Source: Gracilaria gracilis (lineage: Eukaryota; Rhodophyta; Florideophyceae; Gracilariales; Gracilariaceae). Taken from it: a DNA stretch of 64,000 nt. Location of the stretch: NCBI GenBank assembly GCA_030374805.1, contig JARGSG010000051.1:248001-312000 (forward strand), written 5' to 3'. Position numbers and translations under genes: made by a program. Within the stretch, counting starts at the first letter, position 1. Each line of letters starts with the position of its first letter. Under the pieces are notes generated by a model. That model saw only the letters and a program-made list of their open reading frames with translations, made no database searches and was not told the DNA's origin. This document shows, in pieces, positions 36,000 through 46,350 of this stretch.

Positions 36000-36632
36000 A
36001 TGCGCATCACCGTCTTCGGAGCTAACGGCCAGACAGGCACGGAAATCGTCGATCAACTCGTACAAAGTGGACACACGGTGACCGCAGCAGTACGTCGCCC
36101 TTCAACCGTTCAACCCAGAGAAGGAGTGGATGTTTGCAAAATAGATCTCAGCGACGAAGAGTCTATTCTCGCCGCGTTGAAAGGAAGCGATGCGGTCATC
36201 TCCGCGCTGGGTACAGGAGCCTTACGAAGCGCGCGCAAGCGAACCTCACTGTACAGCGATGCTGTTCGAGCGTTAAGATCCGCCATGAGACAATTGGGTA
36301 TGAAAAGAATTATTGTGCTTTCGTCAAGTGGAGTGGATGAAGAGGATAAAGCGCCTGCTTTTTACAATTCAATTATCCGTAGATATTTGATGAACACTTA
36401 CATTGATATGGCGAGGATGGAAACCATATTGACAGAAAGTGACGATTTGGAGTGGACCAATGTTCGTTTGTCATATCTTGTGGATTGTAAGTCCCAACCG
36501 TACATTGTAAGAGACAAGATGCTTGATGAAGGCAACTACAAGATTGGGTTCAAGGATGCAGCCGACTTTATTGCCAGGGAAATGCTTGAGCGCAAATGGA
36601 TTCAGAAAATGCCTGCGCTTACGTATCCGTAA
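36000..36632 (+). CDS. Atypical short-chain dehydrogenase / NmrA-like NAD(P)-binding protein
   Basis: This is an uninterrupted frame of 210 residues. The N-terminus MRITVFGANGQTG has the GxxGxxG dinucleotide-binding loop (Gly7, Gly10, Gly13) right after the first beta strand of a Rossmann fold. AAVRRPS follows the second strand, DAVISALGTG the fourth, and RIIVLSSSGVD the fifth. There is no YxxxK dehydrogenase pair, which fits the NAD(P)H-binding (PF13460/NmrA-like) atypical SDR group rather than classical SDRs. The length matches the single-domain members (about 200-220 residues). There is no signal peptide, so it is likely cytosolic. Family members act as flavin or quinone reductases, epimerases or redox sensors; the substrate cannot be told. 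A TATA box lies upstream. It has no operon-like link to the LPMO genes. Confidence 0.85.
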   Translation: MRITVFGANGQTGTEIVDQLVQSGHTVTAAVRRPSTVQPREGVDVCKIDLSDEESILAALKGSDAVISALGTGALRSARKRTSLYSDAVRALRSAMRQLGMKRIIVLSSSGVDEEDKAPAFYNSIIRRYLMNTYIDMARMETILTESDDLEWTNVRLSYLVDCKSQPYIVRDKMLDEGNYKIGFKDAADFIAREMLERKWIQKMPALTYP

Positions 36633-36914
36633 TCACTGTGTAAAACAAGTACATGTATAGGGTTTCCACCGCACTTCAACCGCACCATCATCGTGTTTGC
36701 ATGCTTTCTACTATCAGGATGTATAGGATGTAAGAACAATTTCAGGTCCTCAACACAAAAAAATGGTAAAAACCTTCGTTCTGTGTAACTACAAAAAAAC
36801 GTGTGCAATGCGCAACTGCGGTGCATCAACCCAATAAGCTACTATACAGTAAAGTCCAAACAACATCACAATACGACGAGATTATGCTTCATTGCACTCT
36901 AAATGCTAGAAGCT
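36633..36914. other. 3' flank of the NAD(P)-binding gene
   Basis: A short AT-rich stretch holding the likely 3' untranslated part of the gene before it. No further feature is seen. Confidence 0.4.
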
Positions 36915-37194
36915 CAACATATTACGTAGTAAACCACTAAATATGCAGGTTAATTGTCTCATCATCCGACTCAATTTCGTGACATGTAGCTTCAGTGCGT
37001 CGCTTTCTCTTAATTCGATACTTCTCTTGGCTGAGATTCTTTTTTTGGCAAATTTCTTCTCCAAACCTGTATATTCTATTCCTCTGGCGCACATAAAATC
37101 CCCCGTCTTCACCCCGTAAAAAGTGACATAAATATGTTAATTTGGTAAAGCAGCACACAAAATTAATTATTTTTCGTGAAACTTCTCGCTCAGT
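36915..37194. repeat. Left terminal inverted repeat of the AT-rich element
   Basis: It matches the reverse complement of 38,551-38,826 throughout. The two arms even share an accidental frame (SIEL-RESDAL-LHVTK). Confidence 0.75.
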
Positions 37195-38550
37195 TTATAT
37201 TCTGAGTCAATTAACATCAATTGCTGCGTTAAACGACCAAAATAACTTTCTACAATAACCCGATCACTAAAAATATTAATATTTATAGCTGCTTCTCCCA
37301 AAGTTAAGCATTCTTGCTTGCGCCTCTTTATTGGGTAAAAAAGCCTAAACAAGCTCCGCTCTCACCTCGTACCCATTTTAAACAAGTAAAACCCATTTAT
37401 TAAAGATACTTTTTCAATAAATCACCGACGTTTAGTACAATACTCAAAACTCTGTTTTTTTATTTTTCAATAATTGTATAAAAGTAAAAATATTCAATTT
37501 TAACCTATAGCAGTAATATTGGCAACTTTAGCCAAGCAAAAAATTATTTTTTCTCCTTTAATATTTTTATTCTTCGCTATTGTAGCATATGGCTGATATA
37601 TATGATAAAACATATGCAGACTAACTGCAATATATAAAATGTTTAACCTCTTTTATACTTGCAATGATTTCTTTAGCAGATACTTTCCACATTTTTCATC
37701 AACTTTACGATTATATTGTACATAGAGATTAGAACTTGTAACTTCAATTACCAATCTTTGAAAAGAAGATCTTGATATCTGAGAAGTATTCGCAAAGAAT
37801 TTTCGACTTGCAGCCATTTTTACTGCACTTAAGATTAAAATATAGTATCTAACGTGAAAATATACTCAAAAAGCGTATGCAAACAATTTCATTACATATT
37901 TCAAGCGAAAAAAGACATATTGCATATAAAAACGATGTTTTTTTTGCTCTACAGGCTTCAAGGTTTTACAGCCATTTTCATAGCAAATCTCGGAAAAGTG
38001 AGTTTGAAATAGGCGAAAAAAATAATCAGTATTTGTTTTGAAGTAGTTGCACACCAAAACTTTTATTTGCAACAGTTTCGTCTACCTTACTTTAGCAAAA
38101 TTTTAAATAATGAAAACGATTCTATCTGTTCTTTATATAGGTCGATCTATATTGGAAATGGTTTAGCTACTATTTTGCAGAAAACAAATTTTACGATTTG
38201 GGAATTTTGGTGAAATTTGCCAAGATGTATCAGAAATAGAATTCCAAAAATGTGCTAAAGAAAAGAAAAAATATAGATGACATAGCCCAAGGATATATGA
38301 CTTATGGTCCTAACTACAGTCTACAATGCTGGGAGGTAGCACTCTTTCGGGAATATTTTTGACATACCAAGATTCTTTCTTGAAAAATTGGTTATAAAAT
38401 ATTTTTTTATATTGTCTATGTACAATATAATCACTAAGTGGATTAAAAAGATGAAACTTATCTAATGAGGACAGCATTGAAAGGGAAAAAGGAGTTTAGT
38501 AATGATCATTTAAAGCAGTAGTCGATGGTAATTGGCCCAAAATATCGTTT

Positions 38551-38826
38551 AAGCGAAAAGTTCTACAAAGAATTATTAATTTTGTGTGCTGCTTTAACAA
38601 ATGCACATATTTTATGTCACTCTTTACGGGCTGGAGACCGGGGATTCTATGTTTGGTAGAGGAATAAAATCTGCACGATTGGAGAATAAATTTCCCGAAA
38701 AAAGAAACTCAGCCAAGAAAAATATTGAGCTAAGAGAAAGCGACGCATTAAGGCTACATGTCACGAAATGGAGTCGGATGATGAGAAAATTAACCACCAC
38801 ATCTATTGATTCACTACGTAATATGT
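38551..38826. repeat. Right terminal inverted repeat of the AT-rich element
   Basis: Inverted partner of 36,915-37,194. The outer end is cut at 38,826/38,827 by the GypA-2 LTR, which starts TGTAGTGCAACG. Confidence 0.75.
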
Positions 38827-39101
38827 TGTAGTGCAACGCCAGAGGCGAAGAGACACCACGAAGACGTCCGACATCTTCCTCCGTAGGAGGGTAGTCAGCA
38901 GAGAGAGCCTCTCTGGCATGGCACGACGAAGTCGGGTGGAAGCCGAGGCCAAGCCGTCACGACGGGCGTAGAGAGTTGAGCAAGGATCGGTGTTGGCACC
39001 ACGTGTTTGGGTGAACGGGTCCTCGAGAGAGGCACGAGTCCACTGAAGTGGGAAAAGAGAAAAGGAATTCGCGAGAGCGGGGGATGGAGAGAAGGAAAAG
39101 G

Positions 39102-39385
39102 GGCTCCTGGAGAATCTACGCACTGTGAGGAATGTAGATTTTTGCCCCCAGATCCTCCACCTGTATGAAACAAAACGAGCAGGATCCTCCACTTCTTCCA
39201 CCGCGCTCCCCAGACCCTCTACCTCTAGTTCCAACTCACCAAGTCACAGGTCCCTCCGTTTTGGAGCTTCTTATTCGTCAGCATCCTCCCCCGTCACCCT
39301 TTGGAGCTATCCACGTGTGACGTCACCCCATTCGAAAAAAGCGCGCACTGTTTTCTCTCAAATGTCCCCGAGTACACCCGCTCAA
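39102..39385. repeat. Left terminal inverted repeat of the MULE
   Basis: It pairs with 46,068-46,350 with about a dozen mismatches in 280 bp, and includes ATCCTCCACCTGTATGAAAC and GTGACGTCACCCCATTCG. Confidence 0.9.
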
Positions 39386-39389
39386 TTAT

Positions 39390-40240
39390 CGCCGGCTGCC
39401 GCGTGTCGCTCTATTGCTGGTGGGCACCACTCGTCGCCACCGCTCGCTGCCGCCCGCCGCTCTTGATCTACGCCACCGCTCGCCGCTTACGGTCGTCGCC
39501 GCCGCTGGCCGCTCCCTCTCGTCCGTGCCAATTGCCAATCCCGCTCGACCCTTGCGCTCCCGCTCATTGCTGCCAATTTCTGCTCCCGTTTGTTGCTCCG
39601 TCTCGCTGCTCCCGTATCTCTTCTTTCCGTCTATGGCTCTATTGCTGGTGGCTACAGCTCGTCGCGGCATTTCAACGCTCCCTTTCTCTGCTCCTGCTTG
39701 CATCTTCGGCTCGCCGCTGCTTCTTGCCGTTATTGCTTGTAGCTACCGCTCATCGCTGCTTCTTGCCGGCCCAGCTCTTCTCTGCACTTAGTCGCTTTCG
39801 TTTGTCGGTGCGTTTTGTTCTCCCTGGTGGCTATCGCTCACCGCGGCGTCTTGCCACTCTTGCTGCCGCTGGTGGCTCCCTCTCGTCACTCTCACTCGCC
39901 AATCTCGCTCGTCGCTTCCCCTCGTTGCTCTTATTGCCGCGGGTCGCTTCCCCACGCCCCTCAATTGGCCGCACGTAGTTGCCCTCGCAGCCCAAGTTGT
40001 CGCAGGTCCCTGCCGCTCGTCGCCACCGTTGCCACAGGAGGCGGCCCTTCGTCGCTGCCGCTGCCGCTCGTAGCTGCCGCTGCCGCTCGTAGCTGCTGCT
40101 GCCGCCCGTAGCTGCCGCTCGTAGCTGCTGCTGCCGCCCGTAGCTGCCGCTCGTAGCTGCTGCTGCCGCCCGTAGCTGCCGCTGCTGCTCGTAACTGCCG
40201 CTGTCGCTCGTAGTTCTCACTGTCAGAGATCGCTCGTGGC
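39390..40240. repeat. Left subterminal arm of the MULE: GC-rich degenerate minisatellite
   Basis: Much of the arm is built from variants of GCCGCTCGTNGCTGCTGCT. From about 40,083 to 40,178 three exact copies of a 32-bp unit (CCGCTCGTAGCTGCTGCTGC then CGCCCGTAGCTG) lie in tandem. The long frames across it (for example 39,301-39,978) are composition artefacts. The same motif family lies inverted in the right arm. Confidence 0.65.
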
Positions 40241-40318
40241 TGCCGCTTGCGAAGATTACTGCAATCGTTGCTGCTTCAGGTCACTCCTGCTAGTCGATTC
40301 CGTTCGTGGCTACCGCGC

Positions 40319-41815
40319 ATGCCGCAGAAGCTCTGGGATCTCGTTTGGCACGCTATGATGACCTTCCGCGATGCGAGCGATACGTCCGCGCGATTCCCGC
40401 CCGAGGATCCATTGGATGCAAATGTATTCAGCATCTTGGATCCTCGTCTGGGGAATTCAGGGGATGAATTGGACGAGAACTTCGACCCGGTGAAGAGTAC
40501 GGAAGACGTTATGGGAGATCACAGCGATCTAGATCGTCAACTCAAGAAGCAAGAAGAGAAGACCGTACGTGAAACGATGAAGAAGATCTCGGGGTTTCTT
40601 GAATTAGTAAAGAAGCACACAAGCGTGGATTTCAATCGAAGGGATAGCGATGGTTTCAAGGAGCTTAAGGGATTATGGTCGTATATCATCCTGGATCTAC
40701 GGAATGCTGTGGACAATAGAGGAAAAGTGGGATCCCCTTTCATATCTTCTTGTGAACGACATGCCTGGTTTTCGAACATGTTGTTGGGGTCGGGGGTTCT
40801 TGAACTTGAGCCAAGTGTTGGCGTCGTCCTGATTCCTGTGGATACGGGGACTAATATCAGTCGCCTTGCAAATGCCTACGAAGAACTGGCGAGGGAGGAA
40901 CAACATGAGACCGTACAACGCTTCAAAGCAAGGTTCACCGAGAAGCTGTATCCAAGTCCGAAAGAAATTAATACGATTGTGGTTCCCGTTGTTGTTAACG
41001 GGGATCATTGGGCTGCTTTTGTCGCTGAAAAGATTGATGAAAGGAAGTGGCAAATTTACTGGGGTGATAGCTTGGGATATAGGTGTCCGGTGAAATGCCA
41101 GCAATTGATCGTAGCAATCATCTCACACTCGCAGAATAGAAGTATTGAATGGATAACGCGAAAGGAAAACTATATGCTGGACGTCTTAGGCCTTGCCAGA
41201 CAGAAAGACTCCCATAGTTGCGGTGCGTACGTACTTTCAATGATGGCTTCTTTCGAGCGTACGCGTGGGGTGATTCCTAACGTGAATTTTGTACCTGGAC
41301 ATGATCCAGAGCTAACAGAGCGGCTGCGGTGGAGCTGTGCTGAAGTACGGGTGCAACTGATAATGTCCCTCACTCACATCCTACCTGCGATGAACGAATT
41401 TGCCATTGGGACGATTCATCTAGAACGGCGTGAAAGGATCTACCTCTCTCCCAATGGAAAAGAAGCACGAGGTAGAACGGGTGGCACGTCTGAGGGGACT
41501 ACGATGGATAGTGAAGTGGGGCAGTTCAGATCAAGAGCGGTTAACAGGAAAGGTAATGATGGACGTGTTGTCAGTTCCCGCTCAAGAACTGAGGGTGAGG
41601 TAGTTCGGAATGGCAGTGACGGCATTCAGGAGATGGGGAGTAGGATTCCAGACGGTGACGGTGTCACTGGGGACTCTGTACATGTGAATGCTGAGAGTGA
41701 AATTGCAGAAATGAGTGTACTGGACCTCCCCGCATATGTGTACGACCTCTGTGATAAGGAGGGGTACCAGTATGCGGTTCAATTCTGCAAACCGATGCGG
41801 AGATCGAAGCAGTAG
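40319..41815 (+). CDS. MULE-encoded Ulp1-like (C48) cysteine protease
   Basis: The product is 498 residues from the first ATG; the frame is open upstream without ATG. The C48 catalytic set is visible: His230 in GDHWAAF, Asp250 in YWGDSLG, Gln295 in LARQKDSHSCG and Cys301 in the same block. The N-terminal 200 residues are charged and unlike known domains. Ulp1-type proteases cleave SUMO or similar modifiers and are carried by several MULE lineages, such as the plant Kaonashi type. The frame ends at TAG (41,813) but continues open in the same frame into the next gene. Its last residues (VYDLCDKEGYQYAVQFCKP) look like the start of a FAR1-type DNA-binding domain whose remainder lies after that stop. 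So the TAG may be a disabling mutation or a leaky stop within one long protein. Confidence 0.8.
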   Translation: MPQKLWDLVWHAMMTFRDASDTSARFPPEDPLDANVFSILDPRLGNSGDELDENFDPVKSTEDVMGDHSDLDRQLKKQEEKTVRETMKKISGFLELVKKHTSVDFNRRDSDGFKELKGLWSYIILDLRNAVDNRGKVGSPFISSCERHAWFSNMLLGSGVLELEPSVGVVLIPVDTGTNISRLANAYEELAREEQHETVQRFKARFTEKLYPSPKEINTIVVPVVVNGDHWAAFVAEKIDERKWQIYWGDSLGYRCPVKCQQLIVAIISHSQNRSIEWITRKENYMLDVLGLARQKDSHSCGAYVLSMMASFERTRGVIPNVNFVPGHDPELTERLRWSCAEVRVQLIMSLTHILPAMNEFAIGTIHLERRERIYLSPNGKEARGRTGGTSEGTTMDSEVGQFRSRAVNRKGNDGRVVSSRSRTEGEVVRNGSDGIQEMGSRIPDGDGVTGDSVHVNAESEIAEMSVLDLPAYVYDLCDKEGYQYAVQFCKPMRRSKQ

Positions 41816-41887
41816 GCACTAAATGTCCGTATTCGCTGTATCAGATACAAGCTGAAGCCGCCTGGATGTGCTTGTAAGGGAGCTTTC

Positions 41888-42683
41888 ATGGCTAAAGCTC
41901 TGAGGAACGGAAAGGGATGGGTAATTACGGGGACGAACGTTCATAACCATGAACGGTTGACTAGCAGTTATCGTGGAAATAAGGGGAAGCGCAGGGATGC
42001 TCTTAAGGCTGCCATTGTGAAGCATGTCCCCCCTCTTCTACGCATTCCTTTCCTTACTTTTGATCCTCCGAAACGAAAGAAGGAGACACCTTCTGATAGC
42101 GTCAGAGAATCCCAAGGGAGGGGGGTGCTTTCCGATGATGAGGAATTCCTCACCTCAATGCCAACACGATCTCCCAGTGTAATGGAATGGGTCCAGAGCA
42201 ATCGGGTGGTTCAGAACGATGGAGCGTACATGAATACCCCCGACTGTCATGCAAATCCTACGGAAGGGGGCGATGACGATGTTATACTCGTCAGGATTGA
42301 GGGGAGCGGCAGAGGATCTGAAGGCATTGCAGTGAGTAGAAATGGAGGATCTCAAGGTATATCATTGCAACCTGATCCTCCCGCTTGCGCGTCTGATGAC
42401 AGTTCAGTCATCGATATAACTGACCGAGTTAGAAAGAATATTGGCCCGGAAGCGACGCAGGTAAGCCTTCATCTCATTGCGCACTACTTTTTTCGTAATC
42501 TCTAACATTCTTTTACAGATTGAAACTGTGCATTCTGTACGTGATAGTGGCACAAATGGGGGGGAATGTGGAGAGGACGGTGAGGAGGAACGAGCGGAAG
42601 GAAGTGTGACGCCGTGTGAAGAAGACTTTGATACATTCAGTTCTACGTCTACTGCTGATTATTCAACAGAGGAGTGGGTGTGA
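41888..42683 (+). CDS. MULE-encoded FAR1/GCM-type zinc-finger segment (245 aa, one intron)
   Basis: The exons are 41,888-42,460 and 42,519-42,683, joined over a 58-bp intron (GTAAGC...TTACAG) in phase 0. ATG is the first in the frame after the TAG at 41,813. Just upstream in the same frame lies PPGCACKGAF, and inside the frame GWVITGTNVHNHE; together these give the Cys...HNH pattern of FAR1/WRKY-GCM1 DNA-binding fingers. The rest is acidic, Ser/Gly-rich and low in complexity, ending STEEWV. It is either the C-terminal part of the Ulp1 protein (if the TAG is read through or is a mutation) or a separate small protein. The intron call rests on good splice sites and frame continuity. Confidence 0.5.
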
Positions 42684-42701
42684 CGGGGGTTTGTTGCGTA
42701 C

Positions 42702-44478
42702 ATGGATCAGATGCAAACCGGCAGTGAAAACGAGGTTTTACAGCAACTTCAGTACATAGCCGAGTACTTCGGCTTTAAACTCTTTATAAGAGATTCGAAA
42801 TATGCCGTTGATCAAGAGGGTCGAAAGGTATTGCTACGCGGATATTTGAGGTATTCACTTCGATACAAGGACGTCTTTAAGTGTCCCTACAGTTTTAAGG
42901 TCAGGAGAGTTCGAGTATCAAAGGAAGGAACTCCCAGCTTTGCCTTCTCACCCGAATTTTCAAAGGCGCACCATAATCATTCCCCCACTCCACCCGCTCT
43001 GCTCCGTAAACTTTGTCTTACGGCCGTGTTTGAAGCTCGCCATCTACGCAATAAACCTCCATCTACAGTATGATGTTGTGATCAAGTTGGTGGAGGATAA
43101 ATATGGTGTGAAAGTCGACCGAAAGCTATTTCGCAAGCGACTATATTATATGTACGATTGTCGATACCCGAAGGAGGAAGAGTGTCTGCGTCTCTATCAG
43201 AATCTCATTAACATGAAGTCAGATAACCCGCACCATAAGGTTTTCTGCCGTACAGACACTGGGAGTGGTCTACAATGTGTGGCGTGGTGCCTAGAAGACT
43301 GGTCTACCGACTACGAGCGATTCGGCATCATCCCCGGTGTGTCGGCGGACTGCAAGTCGATCTCGAACCGATTCAATTTACCCCTGTTTAGTATAAATAG
43401 GAGGGATAACGGTGGGCATATGACGACCTATTTCATGGGATACTTAGCCAACGAGACCGAGGAGAGCTTCACGTGGATCCTCCAACACTTCAAAGAGTGT
43501 GTTCACGTTTCGCCGTCCTGCTTTGCCGTTGACCAATGCGTTGCGCTCATAGGTGCCATAAGAGCAGTGTTTCCATGCTCTGCAGTATTCTTGGATGACT
43601 GGCATCTAAACCAGAAGCAAACCGAGAACACGCAGAGATGGTGTAAGTCTATCGGCAGGGCCGCTGCGGGAAAGGTCATGGGGCAGGACCTGCATGAGCT
43701 ACGTAAAAGCACAACCATGGAGATATTCGAGGAAAGGAGGACGAAATTGGAACAGGAGTACTTCTCCCCCTCCCACCCACCACCGCGATGGTACAAGTTC
43801 CTCTACCGCGATAACCCCTCGTTCTTAATCCGATGCTATAAGGACCTACAGGTCCCTTACCGCTTTCTCTTCCAGGGGAGCGGGTACAACGAGTCCTCCA
43901 ACGCACGTTACCGTCGCAATATACTGAATAAGGACGTATTGTTTTCTGAACTACCTCTCGTTATGGCTGCCTTCACAAAGAGAATGAAGAACGAACGACG
44001 AAACAACGCAAAAATGGGGGATACAGCACTACGTAATCGGCTCGCGACGTCCGGACTCCCGCTCTCAATGAATAGCGCCACCCGTCTGGTACAATCATTT
44101 ACGAGGTACAGTATCAAACACTTCATAGAGCGAAGCGTTCGATTCTCCGCCTATTATAGAGTGACGGATGCTGTCGTGCTTCCCACTCATGACGCTGCAT
44201 TTAATTACGATATCGATACGGAGGATCTGGAGCTCACATCCAAGCAGCCTCTAGTTGTTCTCACCCTCACCTTGTACACTATTACAGATCCCAGTGGCGG
44301 TACGTCTAACACCCAAGACAACCAGACTAACACGTACAACGTCTACCTGCACAGACGCGAAGGATCCTCGGAAAACATAATTCGCAGGTGTAGCTGCCGA
44401 AACGCAACGGCTTTTGGCTTCCCATGCTGCCATATGACCCGCGTCTGCGTCGTGTACGACGATGTCCGAGACCGATGA
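42702..44478 (+). pseudogene. MULE transposase (frame shift and stop)
   Basis: The N-terminal part (from ATG 42,702) has a FAR1/FLYWCH-like finger: YKDVFKCPYSF and AHHNHSP. The frame changes by one base near 43,067, after which the reading is continuous to a TGA at 44,476. The core carries the MULE transposase pattern: PGVSADCKSISNRFNLPLFS (first Asp), NGGHMTTYFMGYL, CFAVDQCVALIGAIRAVFP (second Asp) and DDWHLNQKQTE. Near the end is a SWIM zinc finger, CSCRNATAFGFPCCHMTRV. This is the enzyme that cuts and joins the transposon ends. No in-phase intron explains the frame change or the stop, so I read it as a recently disabled copy. Confidence 0.8.
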
Positions 44479-45216
44479 CCCCACATTGTACATGCTCTTC
44501 CCCCTAGGTTTCGAATAGGAGACGTCTGGCACCCTTATTGGGGCCGTGAAGATGATACCTGGACCTTAAGGGATATACTTATCATGCGGGAAAAGCAAGG
44601 AGGACCATCCGCAGACTTCTATCTTCGTCAACGAGAGGAGAGCGCCGTAAACGCAACATCCGAATCTCCTGTCCCTCCCACGAACGCTTCACACTGGACA
44701 ATCGATGATCAATTCAACCAGCTTCAGCAACAACAACGAGCGCAGATGAGATCCGAAGTATCGTACTCAAACGGAAAAGCTCTGTTCGACCAAATGCACA
44801 GACTTGCAGAGAGCTATGGCAATGTAGGACTTCAAAGCCTTATACAGTATCTTCAACAAGGCGTCCAACAACTCAGCAATGGCCGATATCCCTCCAGACC
44901 GCAGTCCACGCTCCCTGGTCCTTCTCGAGTATCAGATCTACCCACTGACACGGAGGAAGCTCACCCTGTAGAAATCCTTGATCCCAATGCCTGTCTCGGC
45001 GCGCGTGCGCGTAAGAGAAAGATATCATTTCTTGAAAGGGGATCGAAGAGGCAGCATGTTCATCATAATGCCCAGAACATCACGCAAAACCTTACATATC
45101 CTCTTCCACAGCCCTCAAATACTCCGATAAGCACTCCAAGCAAGGCAATTTCCAGAGCTGTATCTGTGGTTGATCACCCAGACAACCAGTACGGGGCATT
45201 CAATGGAGTACGTTAG
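44479..45216 (+). pseudogene. C-terminal part of the MULE transposase frame
   Basis: The reading frame is the same as that of the transposase core and is open from just after the TGA at 44,476 to 45,216. It begins with RIGDVWHPYWGRED, a block that usually follows the SWIM finger in MULE transposases. The next ATG is at 44,584. The rest is Gln- and Ser-rich (FNQLQQQQRAQ, LIQYLQQGVQQLS) with a basic patch (ARARKRKISF) that could be a nuclear localisation signal. It is best read as the tail of the transposase separated by a single stop. Confidence 0.6.
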
Positions 45217-45299
45217 AAAGAATGTTAGTAATCACGAGTAACGGAGACACTTGTAATGAATACCTGTGCGAAAACCTACCTTCGAGCGTCAAATCCAAA

Positions 45300-46060
45300 C
45301 GATATCAATGAGCGTCAGGTGCAGCAGTGACCAGCGACCCCCACAAGTGGCAGCGACGACCGGGAACGCCCAGCGGCGGCGACCAGCGGTAGCAACGAGC
45401 GGCAAAGACGAGCCGCAGCGATGAACGGGATTGACCTGCACATTGACAAGCGGGGGTGCCAAGCCCTAGCAACTACCGGAAGCGAGCAGCAACAGAGAAC
45501 AGCTGCTGCCCCCAGCGGTAACAAGTAGCAGGAGCGGAAAGCGCGAGCGGGCAGCGCGAGCGACGAGATCGGGAGACCCGTAGCGGACAAAGCGGTAGAA
45601 TCTAATGTCAGAGACCAGCGGCACCAACTAGCAGCAGCAACGAGCGGCAGTCACATGTAGAAGGCACGGCAGCAACGAACGACATTTGCCGCAGGAAAGA
45701 GCGACGGCCACGAGCGGCAAGCACGTTATCTACAAGCAGAAAGTAGGATAGCCATAAGCGGTAGAGATGAGCGAAAGCCAAGAGCGGCAGGCGCGGTGGC
45801 CACAATCGCAGCAATGACCGGCATCGATGACCAAAAGCAACGCGTGGCGTTGATGAGCGGCGGCGACGAGCGGCGGCAACGAGCGGCGGCAACGAGCGGC
45901 TGCGACGAGCGGCGTCGATGATTAGCAGCGGCAAGCGGTGTTGATGGGCGGCAGGGATGAACAGAGGCGATGATTGGCGGCGGTTGGCGGCAGGGACGAA
46001 CGCTAGGCGTGGTCGGCGTGAGCGCCAGGGATGAGTGGGGGGATGGTTGGTGAAAAGAGC
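45300..46060. repeat. Right subterminal arm of the MULE: GC-rich degenerate minisatellite
   Basis: Variants of GCGGCGACGAGCGGCGGCAA occur throughout, the inverted form of the motif in the left arm. Long open frames here on the minus strand (for example 45,608-46,423) are artefacts of the repeat. Confidence 0.6.
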
Positions 46061-46067
46061 AGAGTGG

Positions 46068-46350
46068 GTGTATGGATACTCGGGGACATTTTGAGAGAGG
46101 ACAGTGCGCGCATTTTTCGAATGGGGTGACGTCACGCGTGGATAGCTCCAAAGGGTGACGGGGGAGGATGCTGACGGATAAGAAGCTCCAAAACGGAGCG
46201 ACCTGTGACTTGGCGAGTTGGAACTAGAGGTAGAGGGTCTGGGGAGCGCGGTGGAAGAAGTGAAGGATCCTGTTCGTTTTGTTTCATACAGGTGGAGGAT
46301 CTGGGGGCAAAAATCTACATTCCGCACAGTGCGTAGATTCTCCGGGAGCC
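46068..46350. repeat. Right terminal inverted repeat of the MULE
   Basis: Reverse complement of 39,102-39,385; ends GATTCTCCGGGAGCC, followed by the second copy of the 9-bp target duplication. Confidence 0.9.

Larger units (their letters stand above)
36915..38826. mobile_element. AT-rich DNA element with 276-280 bp terminal inverted repeats, Harbinger-like remnant
   Basis: The left repeat (36,915 to about 37,194) and right repeat (about 38,551-38,826) are inverted copies at roughly 80% identity, starting CAACATATTACGTAG on the outside. The 1.9-kb unit is far more AT-rich than its neighbours. On the minus strand near 37,220-37,270 it encodes SDRVIVESYFGRLTQQ, like the third-acidic-residue block of PIF/Harbinger-type DDE transposases (R-IVE-FGRL). 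Other minus-strand frames (near 37,690-37,820 and 37,866-38,072) may be further decayed transposase. Stops abound, so it is inactive. A gypsy LTR (GypA-2) begins exactly at its right edge, so the outer target duplication cannot be checked. Confidence 0.6.
39102..46350 (+). mobile_element. Mutator-like element (MULE) with Ulp1-type protease and transposase genes
   Basis: This 7,249-bp plain DNA transposon is bounded by inverted repeats of about 280 bp (39,102-39,385 and 46,068-46,350, about 96% identical) starting GGCTCC(T/C)GGAGAATCTACGC. The flanks carry a 9-bp target duplication, AGGAAAAGG (39,093-39,101) and AGGAAAAAA (46,351-46,359), matching at 7 of 9; GypA-1 shows the unoccupied site as a single GAAGGAAAATG. 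The 9-bp size is diagnostic for MULEs. Inside are a Ulp1-like protease gene with a FAR1-type finger downstream, and a MULE transposase with SWIM finger. Both arms next to the repeats hold GC-rich degenerate minisatellite. The high repeat identity and few coding lesions mean a fairly recent insertion. Confidence 0.85.

Noticed and set aside
39301-39978. Open frame of about 225 codons in the left MULE arm, and the 271-codon frame at 45,608-46,423 in the right arm
   Set aside because: Both lie in the inverted repeat and minisatellite and read as Ser/Leu/Arg repeats.
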